Source of the DNA: Nitrospina sp052156635
Lineage (GTDB): Bacteria; Nitrospinota; Nitrospinia; Nitrospinales; Nitrospinaceae
Length of the DNA stretch: 64,000 bases
Reading direction: 5' to 3'
Assembly: GCF_052156635.1 (NCBI RefSeq)
Contig: NZ_JBQKUO010000003.1
Coordinates: 558,001-622,000 of the forward strand
Shown here: positions 16,812-24,800 of the stretch, one piece after another
Position numbering within the stretch: the first letter of the stretch is position 1
Layout of the letters: the number at the start of each line of letters is the position of its first letter
The notes under the pieces: generated by a model
The model's database searches: none
Seen by the model: only the letters and a program-made list of their open reading frames with translations
Told to the model about the DNA's origin: nothing
Position numbers and translations under genes: made by a program

Positions 16812-18551
16812 ATGTGTGGACTCGCCGGAACCATAGGCACCAGCAATCCCGATCCGAAACTCGTCGAGAAGATGGTCGAGACCATCATGTACCGCGGCCC
16901 GGACGAATGGGGCGTGAAGAAGCACGGACCCGCCGTGCTGGGCCACGCACGGCTCGCGGTCGTCGATCCGGAAAACGGCCACCAGCCGATGTTCAATACC
17001 GACGGCACCGTCGGCGTCGTCTTCAACGGCGAGATCTACAACCACGTCGCCCTGCGCGAGGAACTCAAGAAAAAAGGCTACGTATTCAAATCGCGCTGCG
17101 ACACGGAAGTGCTGGTCCACCTGTGGCGGGAGGAAGGCGAGGCCATGCTGCAACGCCTCATCGGCATGTTCGTGTTTTTCCTGTGGGACGAGAAAGAACA
17201 GCGCGGCGTGCTGGTGCGCGACCACACGGGCATCAAGCCGTGTTACGTCACGGAGCACGACGGCGGCTGGGCGTTCTGCAGCGAGATCAAGGGACTGCTC
17301 GCGCTTCCCGGGGTGAAAAAGGAAATCAATTACAACGGTCTCGTGCGCATGTTTTCGCTCAACTACTGCCCGCCGCCGGACACCTGCTTCAAGAACATCC
17401 ACCACCTCGAACCCGGCACTTACTGGCATTTCGACAGCGAACTGAAAATCACCAGGCACCGCTACTGGGAGTGGCCCTTTTTCGACGACCGCCACACGCC
17501 CGACTTCGACGAGTTCGCCGCGCTTCTGCGCGACGCAGTGCGCATGCAGAAGGATTTCGACGTGAAAGGCGGGCTGTACCTGAGCGGCGGCATCGATTCC
17601 TCCGTCGTCGCCAAATACCTGGTCGAGCAATGGCCGGGCAAACTGGAAGCCATCGGCCTCGACTTTCCCGTCGAGGGCTTTTCCGAATACGCTTACTCGC
17701 GACTGGTCGCCGATCAGCTGGGACTGGGATTGAAACCGGCGATGATCGATCACACCCTCATCCCGGAGCTTGCGGAAAAGGTCATCTACCACACCGACCA
17801 GCCGCACGGCGACTTCTCGTTTTTCCTGTTTTACCTGCTGGCAAGCAAGGCCCACGGCGAAGACAAGATCGTCATGTTCACCGGCGACGGACCGGACGAG
17901 ACGCTGTTCGGCTTCAACCACAACGTTGAATTTTTCCAGAACACCACGCGCACCAACTTCGCGCTCCGCGCCTACTACAACGTCATTTGCTACATGGACG
18001 ATCACCTGCGCAAACGGCTTCTGCGCGACACCGTTCACAAGCACACCCAGGATCCGTTCGATTACTTTGAAAAGAGCATCGAACCGTGGCGCGACCTGCA
18101 ACCGATCGAACAGATCATCGCCTACGAATGCACGCAGTTGATGCCGGGCAACAACTTGGTGAAGGGCGACCGCATGGGCGCGTGCTGGTCCACCGAGGGC
18201 CGCTCGCCGTTCATGGACCACCGCGTCATCGAGCTGTTCACCCGCCTGCCGGTGACCGAGAAGATCGACCGCGGCATCGGCAAAAGCTATCTCAAGAAAC
18301 ACGCGGCGGAAGTGTTTTCCAGGGAATTCGTTTACGGTAAAAAACGGATGCCGACCACGCCCATCGGCAACTGGCTGCAGGACCCGCTTTACAACTGGGC
18401 GCGGGAACTGCTGGCGGGCACCAATGACGATCTCATCAACACGCAGGAAGCGGTGAAACTGCTGGAGGAACACCAGGCGGGGAAGGCCAACCACACACGC
18501 CCACTACGCACGCTTCTCATGACCGCCCTGTGGCTGAAAACCTTTTTCTAA
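16812..18551 (+). CDS. asnB: Asparagine synthase (glutamine-hydrolysing)
   Basis: A 579-residue AsnB-type amidotransferase. The N-terminus MCGLAGTIG exposes Cys2, the glutaminase nucleophile, and is followed by MYRGPDEWG and VFNGEIYN. The C-terminal synthetase domain has the ATP-binding P-loop YLSGGIDSS and FTGDGPDETLFG. It makes asparagine from aspartate, glutamine and ATP. Close homologues in polysaccharide clusters amidate sugar acids, so the neighbouring sugar genes leave the true acceptor open. GAGGTAA precedes the start. It appears co-transcribed with gcvPB upstream and the glutamine synthetase gene 24 bases downstream. Confidence 0.92.
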   Translation: MCGLAGTIGTSNPDPKLVEKMVETIMYRGPDEWGVKKHGPAVLGHARLAVVDPENGHQPMFNTDGTVGVVFNGEIYNHVALREELKKKGYVFKSRCDTEVLVHLWREEGEAMLQRLIGMFVFFLWDEKEQRGVLVRDHTGIKPCYVTEHDGGWAFCSEIKGLLALPGVKKEINYNGLVRMFSLNYCPPPDTCFKNIHHLEPGTYWHFDSELKITRHRYWEWPFFDDRHTPDFDEFAALLRDAVRMQKDFDVKGGLYLSGGIDSSVVAKYLVEQWPGKLEAIGLDFPVEGFSEYAYSRLVADQLGLGLKPAMIDHTLIPELAEKVIYHTDQPHGDFSFFLFYLLASKAHGEDKIVMFTGDGPDETLFGFNHNVEFFQNTTRTNFALRAYYNVICYMDDHLRKRLLRDTVHKHTQDPFDYFEKSIEPWRDLQPIEQIIAYECTQLMPGNNLVKGDRMGACWSTEGRSPFMDHRVIELFTRLPVTEKIDRGIGKSYLKKHAAEVFSREFVYGKKRMPTTPIGNWLQDPLYNWARELLAGTNDDLINTQEAVKLLEEHQAGKANHTRPLRTLLMTALWLKTFF

Positions 18552-18575
18552 TTTCCATCTAAACCGGACCCTTTC

Positions 18576-19871
18576 ATGCTCAGTGAATCCATCAAGAAAC
18601 ACAAAACCGAATACCTTTTGGTGAGCTTTGTCGACCTGTTCGGCGTGATCCGCTCGAAACTGATTCCCGCTTCCAAGGCGAAAGAGGCCGAGAAAGCCGG
18701 TGCGGGGTTTGCCGGGTTTGCGGCGCACCTCAACCTGACCCCCGCGCACCCCGACATCTTCCTCATGCCCGACGCCAAAACGTTCACACCGATGGCCTGG
18801 CAGCCGAACGTGGCGTGGATCACCGGAGACCTGTATATGGACGGCGAACTCATCGACCACGCGCCGCGCACGGTCTTGAAGCGGGCGATGGCCGCCGCGG
18901 GCAAAAAGCGGGTGACGATGATGACGGGCGTGGAGGCGGAATTTTTCCTGCTGGCCCCCGACGGTTCCCGCATCTCCGATGAATACGATCAACTCAGCAA
19001 GCCCTGTTACGACCAGCTCGCGCTCATGCGGCGTTTCGACTTCATCAAGGAAGTGTGCGACGCCATGCAGGGGCTCGGCTGGGAGCCGTACCAGAACGAT
19101 CACGAGGATGCCAACGGCCAGTACGAGATGAACTGGCATTACAGCAACGCGCTGGAGACGGCCGACCGGCACGTGTTCTTCCGCTTCCTCACCAAATCCG
19201 TGGCGGAGAAGCACGGCCTGCGTGTGAGCTTCATGCCCAAACCGTTCAACACGCTCACCGGCAATGGCTGTCACACGCATTGCTCGCTGTGGGACGCATC
19301 GGGAAAGAAGAACCTGTTCCTCGACAAAAACAATTCGCACCAGCTCTCGGAAAAAGCATACCAGTTCATTGCCGGTGTCCTGCATCACGCACCCGCCCTG
19401 TCGGCGCTGACCAATCCCACGGTCAACAGTTTCAAACGGCTGAACGCCAAGACCACCGACTCCGGCGCCACCTGGTCGCCCAACGGCATCTCCTTCGGCG
19501 GCAACAACCGCACGCACATGATCCGCATTCCCGACGCCGGGCGGTTTGAGTTGCGCCTGCCCGACGGCGCGGCGAATCCTTACCTCCTGCAGGCGGGCAT
19601 CCTGACGGCAGGGCTCGACGGCATCGAAAACAAAATGGACCCCGGCGTGCCGCGCCACGAAAACATGTACGACGTGTTCACCAAACTCAAGGTCAAGAAA
19701 CTTCCCGCCACCCTTTACGACGCACTGGCGGCACTGGAGAAAAACCGCGTGTTCAAGGCCACGCTGGGCGACGGGTTCGTTGACAGCTACCTGAAACTCA
19801 AACGCGAGGACTGGAGCCGCTACATGAGTCAGGTGAGCGAATGGGAGCGGCAGTCCACACTGGATTGTTGA
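18576..19871 (+). CDS. glnT: GlnT-type (type III) glutamate-ammonia ligase family protein
   Basis: A 431-residue glutamine synthetase-fold ligase. The catalytic domain shows the metal-binding Glu cluster in GVEAEFFLL, the GQYEMNW motif, the conserved His segment NGCHTHCSLWD and RPDAGRFELRLPDG-like residues at RIPDAGRFELRLPDG. The size fits the GlnT group (about 435 residues), not GlnA (about 470). The group includes enzymes that use methylamine or other amines in place of ammonia, so the acceptor is uncertain. I see no C-terminal adenylylation Tyr motif. It lies between asnB and a sugar acetyltransferase gene in one tight run. Confidence 0.85.
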   Translation: MLSESIKKHKTEYLLVSFVDLFGVIRSKLIPASKAKEAEKAGAGFAGFAAHLNLTPAHPDIFLMPDAKTFTPMAWQPNVAWITGDLYMDGELIDHAPRTVLKRAMAAAGKKRVTMMTGVEAEFFLLAPDGSRISDEYDQLSKPCYDQLALMRRFDFIKEVCDAMQGLGWEPYQNDHEDANGQYEMNWHYSNALETADRHVFFRFLTKSVAEKHGLRVSFMPKPFNTLTGNGCHTHCSLWDASGKKNLFLDKNNSHQLSEKAYQFIAGVLHHAPALSALTNPTVNSFKRLNAKTTDSGATWSPNGISFGGNNRTHMIRIPDAGRFELRLPDGAANPYLLQAGILTAGLDGIENKMDPGVPRHENMYDVFTKLKVKKLPATLYDALAALEKNRVFKATLGDGFVDSYLKLKREDWSRYMSQVSEWERQSTLDC

Positions 19872-19901
19872 ACCAAAACTTATTTAAAAGGGCAGGTATC
19901 C

Positions 19902-20531
19902 GTGGCAGGGTTGCTGATATTCGGAGGCGGTGGACACGGCAGGGTGGTGGCGGCCATCGCAAAGCATGTGCAGAAGTGGGACCGCATCGCCTTCGCCGAC
20001 GACCGGCATATGGAACTGAAACGCGTTGCCGACTTCGAAGTGCTGGCGGGCTTCGCTGATGCCGCCGGGTGCCTGAAAGAGTTCACGCATTTTTTTGTCG
20101 CCATCGGTGACAACACCCGGCGCCTTCAACTGATCAACCAACACCGCGAAACCGGACACACCGCCGCCACGCTGGTGCACCCCAGCGCGTGGGTGTGCGC
20201 ATCGGCCACCGTCGGCGACGGCACACTGATCGGTCCGCAGGCGGTGGTCCACACCGGGGCGCGCGTCGGCATGGGATGCATCGTCAATACCGCCGCGACG
20301 GTCGATCACGACTGCGTGCTGGAAGACGGCGTGCACCTGTCACCGGGGGTGCATCTGGCAGGCGAGGTGAAGGTGGGACGGGAAACCTCCGTCGGCGTCG
20401 GTTCCTCCGTGTCCAACCGCATTGACATTGGCCGCAACGTCGTCATCGGTGCCGGATCGGCGGTGGTCGAACCGATTCCCAACAACGTCACGGCGGCAGG
20501 CGTGCCTGCACGAATCCTGAAACAAACATGA
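19902..20531 (+). CDS. NeuD/PglD-type sugar O/N-acyltransferase
   Basis: A 209-residue acetyltransferase of the PglD/NeuD family. The N-terminal Rossmann-like half begins LLIFGGGGHG and binds the nucleotide sugar. The C-terminal half is a left-handed beta-helix of hexapeptide repeats (from about residue 85), with the catalytic His in TVDHDC. It should acetylate the amino group of a UDP-4-amino sugar with acetyl-CoA. Translation starts at a GTG after AGGGCAGG. It overlaps the next gene, a DegT-type aminotransferase, by 4 bases, matching the PglD-PglE pairing in bacillosamine synthesis. Confidence 0.88.
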   Translation: MAGLLIFGGGGHGRVVAAIAKHVQKWDRIAFADDRHMELKRVADFEVLAGFADAAGCLKEFTHFFVAIGDNTRRLQLINQHRETGHTAATLVHPSAWVCASATVGDGTLIGPQAVVHTGARVGMGCIVNTAATVDHDCVLEDGVHLSPGVHLAGEVKVGRETSVGVGSSVSNRIDIGRNVVIGAGSAVVEPIPNNVTAAGVPARILKQT

Positions 20532-21679
20532 GCACACAACCTCCACGCATTTATCTGTCGCCGCCGCACCTGGGTGAACATGAACGCCAGTTCGTCGAAG
20601 AAGCGTTCCAGTCGAACTGGATCGCGCCGTGCGGCCCCAACCAGGAAGCGTTCGAAAAGGAGATGGCGGAATACGTCGGCGCACCGGGGGCGGTGGCGCT
20701 CTCCTCCGGCACCGCAGCGATTCATTTGGCCCTGCGTCTTTGCGACGTGAAACCTGGCGATACCGTGTTCTGTCCGTCGCTCACCTTCATAGGCTCCGCC
20801 ACGCCGATCAAATTTCTGGGAGCGGACCCGGTGTTCATCGACTCCGACCCCGCAACGTGGAATCTGTCGCCACAGGCGTTGGAGCGCGCGTTGAAGGAAG
20901 CGGGGCGACAGGACCGCATACCGAAAGCCGTCATCGCCGTCAACCTTTACGGCCAGAATGCCGACATGACCGCGATTCAGAAAGCCTGCGACAAGTACCG
21001 CCTGCCCGTGATCGAGGACGCGGCGGAATCGCTGGGGGCCACCTACCGGGGCAAGGCCAGCGGCACGCTCGGCAAGTTCGGCGTCTATTCGTTCAACGGC
21101 AACAAGATCATCACCACATCCGGCGGCGGCATGCTGGTCTCCAAAGACACTGCCGCCCTCGACAAGGCGCGCTACTGGGCGACGCAGGCGCGGGATCCCG
21201 TCCTGCATTACGAACACAGCGAACTCGGCTACAACTACCGGATGAGCAACGTGCTCGCCGCCATCGGCCGCGGTCAGTTGAAGGTGCTGGACGAGCGCAT
21301 CGCCCAGCGCCGCGCGGTGTTCGAACGTTACCGCACTGCACTGGAAGGGGAACACGGGGTGAGCTTCATGCCGGAAGCCGGTTACGGCGCTTCAACACGC
21401 TGGCTCACCGTGCTCACTCTCGACCCCGGCGCGCCGGTGAAGCCGCACGACATCATTTCTGCGCTGGACAGGGAAAACATCGAAGCCCGTCCGGTTTGGA
21501 AACCCCTGCACCTGCAACCGCTGTTCAAGGGATGCACCTACTACACACACGCCGACGACTGCAATTTTTCGGAAGATGTGTTTTCGCGCGGACTCTGCCT
21601 GCCTTCCGGCTCGAGTCTTTCCCCATCCGACCAGGACCGCATCATCGGTATCGTGCAATCCGTCCTGAAACGGGCTTGA
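20528..21679 (+). CDS. DegT/DnrJ/EryC1/StrS aminotransferase (PglE-like)
   Basis: A 383-residue PLP-dependent sugar aminotransferase. Family features are LSPPHLGEHE, then FQSNWIAPCGPN, SSGTAAIHLAL, VIEDAAESLGA and the PLP lysine in YSFNGNKIITTSGGG. It should aminate the 4-keto sugar made by a dehydratase such as the one at 10852-12726. Paired with the overlapping acetyltransferase it fits UDP-diacetamido-trideoxyhexose (bacillosamine) synthesis. It is the last gene of the run beginning at gcvPA. The exact sugar cannot be read from sequence; perosamine-type or pseudaminic acid-type products are alternatives. Confidence 0.9.
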   Translation: MSTQPPRIYLSPPHLGEHERQFVEEAFQSNWIAPCGPNQEAFEKEMAEYVGAPGAVALSSGTAAIHLALRLCDVKPGDTVFCPSLTFIGSATPIKFLGADPVFIDSDPATWNLSPQALERALKEAGRQDRIPKAVIAVNLYGQNADMTAIQKACDKYRLPVIEDAAESLGATYRGKASGTLGKFGVYSFNGNKIITTSGGGMLVSKDTAALDKARYWATQARDPVLHYEHSELGYNYRMSNVLAAIGRGQLKVLDERIAQRRAVFERYRTALEGEHGVSFMPEAGYGASTRWLTVLTLDPGAPVKPHDIISALDRENIEARPVWKPLHLQPLFKGCTYYTHADDCNFSEDVFSRGLCLPSGSSLSPSDQDRIIGIVQSVLKRA

Positions 21680-21809
21680 GCCCGGCTCCGCTACCGAACA
21701 CCCTTGCTTCACGCCGTATAGCCCATTGAAATTCGATTTGTGCATCCGCGCAAAACTCTTTAACCTGTCTTCATACCTGCATTCCATAAATTCCAAAAGG
21801 AAGGGCCCC

Positions 21810-24800
21810 ATGCGAACATCTTTCGCCTCCGTGCTGGCGTTTCTGGTTTCCTTCATTGCCATCGATTTTGTGGGCTCCCCCACCCCCGTTACCGCACAGG
21901 GCAAACCACTGGAGGTGGTGCGCATCACGCCCAGCGGAACGGATGTGCCCTCCGGCCGCCAGATCGTCATCCAGTTCAACCGTCCCGTGGTGCCGCTGGG
22001 CCGCATGGAGCGGACGAAGCAGGAAGTGAAGGTCGGCATCCATCCGGAACTCAACTGCCAGTGGCGGTGGCTCAATACCAGCGCACTGGCGTGCCAACTG
22101 GGCGAGGAAGACAAACTGCAACCGGCAACGCAGTATGAAATCACCGTGCATCCCGGAATCCAGGCCGAAGACGGCGCGACGATCGATCAACGGTTCATTC
22201 ACCGCTTCATCACGCACCGCCCGCGCGTGCGCTACGCATGGTTTCAAACCTGGAAAGCGCCCGGCTGGCCGGTACTGCGCATCACTTTCGACCAACCGGT
22301 CACGCAAACGTCGGTGGCCGAACACCTGTATCTGCTGGGCGAGGGCAACAAACGGCAGCGGTATCCCTTGACCGTCGAACCGGATCCCAACGACCGCCAG
22401 CTTCCGGTGATCGTTCCCATCCCGGGGGACAAGGGATTCCTGCATCTCGACCGCCCGCCCAGCCAGAAAAGCGACGACCAGCCGACGGTGAAAGACGGCG
22501 TCGAAGCCCGGCGCGTGTGGCAGGTGCAACCGCAGAAGGAACTGCCCTGGGATGCAGACGTGTTCCTGAACATCGAACCGGGACTGGTCTCGGCCCTCGG
22601 ACCCGAACCCGGCGCCACCAGGCGCACGGTGAAGACATTCCGCACGTTTCCCGAGTTCCGCTTTATCGGCGTCTCCTGCTGGAACAATGAGAACAGGCAA
22701 ATCATCATCGATGCCAACACTGCCTTGTTGCCCAGATACAAATGCAATCCGTTGCGTGGCGTCTCCCTCACCTTCAGCGCTCCGGTTATCAACCAGGAAA
22801 TCAAGCAGCATGTGACGTTCGTTCCCGACCTCGCCGGCGGCCGGACCGATTACGATCCCTGGGCCAACGCTTATGATCACTCGCGCCTGCGCCGCCCGCA
22901 CCGCAAAGGCCGACACTACGACGTCAACCTGCCAGAGGCCTTGAAAGCGGCGCAGGAGTACCGGATTAGTTCGAAGGGAGCCACGCTGAAGGACGAATTT
23001 GGACGCGCTCTTCCGAAGGGATTCGACCTGACGTTCAACACCGATCACCGCAATCCGGATTTTCATCTCGAGCACACCACCGCCACACTGGAAAAACAGG
23101 AGCAGACTGAAGTGCCTCTGGTGGTCACCAACCTGAAAGACATCACGCTCAAATACAAACGGCTGACCGCCACCGATCGCAAGGACAACCTGGTTCATAA
23201 AGTGAAACCGGACGATGCGGAAGACATCGCCTACGCCCTGTCGCTCGACGTGCGTGGCGCGCTGGACGGCAAGAGCGGCGTGCTGTACGGTCGCCTGGAT
23301 ACAAAACCCGACGTCTCCAAACCGACTTACCAGCGCACCCTGCTGGCGCAGGTCACGCCGTTCGGCGTGCACGTCAAGATGGGTCATTACAATTCTTCCG
23401 TGTGGGTGACAGATCTCGCCACCGGCCAGCCGGTGCCCGACGCGCACGTCATGATTTACAAGGACAAGATCGCTGACCTCTTCGCCGACAAACAAATTCT
23501 AAGCGACGCGTTGACGGGGGACGATGGACTCGCTCTTCTCGACGGCACCCACAATCTCGATCCCAAACTGAAAGCCATGGGTTACGGCTGGTACGACGAC
23601 AACCGGGAACGCCTGTTCGTGCGCATCGAACGCGGGGAGGACATGGCACTGGTGCCGCTCGACGACCAGCGTTTCGGTGTGGATTCCGGACGGGTGTCCA
23701 ATTACGAGGCCTACCCCAGCATGCAGAGGCAGTACGGTCACATCCAGACCTGGGGCACCACCGCGCAGGGCGTGTACCGCGCGGGCGACATCATCCAGTT
23801 CAAGCTGTTCGTACGCGACCAGGACAACAAGAAACTGGTCGCACCGCCGCTCAAAGGCTACCGGCTGGAAGTGCGCGACCCGATGGGCAAAAAGGTTTAC
23901 GAACAGAAGGACATCACACTGTCCAAATTCGGCACGCATGCAGGCGAGTTCACCGTACCCAAATCCGGTGCGGTCGGCTGGTACGAGTTCCGCCTGCAGG
24001 CCAAATTTTCCAAATCGCTTTGGACACCGCTGGAGGTGCTGGTCACCGACTTCACGCCCTCGCCCTTCCGTGTCAGCAACTCGCTGAACGGCGAAGCGTT
24101 CGAACCGGGAAGTGAAGTGGAAATCACGACGCTGGCGCGCATGCACGCTGGCGGACCCTACGCCGACGCCCCGGCACGGCTGACCGCCACGTTGCGAGAA
24201 CAGACGTTTTATTCCAGGCATCCGCGCGCTAAAGAATTCCGGTTCACTGCGGAAGGCGGTCATTATTATCAAACGCTGACCCTTTATCAAAAAGAAGGTA
24301 CGGTGGATGCCAAAGGCGATCTTCTGCGTGCGTTCAAGATCACCGACCAGAACGTGGAGAATATTTTTTACGGCACCCTCAGCGTGGAAAGCGCGGTGAA
24401 AGACGACCGCGGCAAGTTCGTGGCGTCGATGACCTCGGCGAAGTTTCATGGACGCGACCGCTTCGTCGGCCTGCACAGCCCGAAGTGGCTCTATAAGGAA
24501 GACGAACCGGCCAACATCCAGTACATCGTGGTCGATGGCCACGGCGAACCGGTCAGCGGCACACCGGTTTCGATCAAAATCGAGCGGCACGTCACCAAGG
24601 CCAGCCGTGTGAAGGGCGCGGGCAACGCCTACCTCACACAGTACACACATTCGTGGGAACAGGCCGGCACGTGTGAAGGGACCCCGTCGAAAGAAGCGAA
24701 CGTCTGCACGTTCACGCCGCAGGACCCGGGATCGTACCGGCTGACGGCGACCATCACCGATACCAAAGGCCGCACGCACACGGCGAGCCTGCGCACCTGG

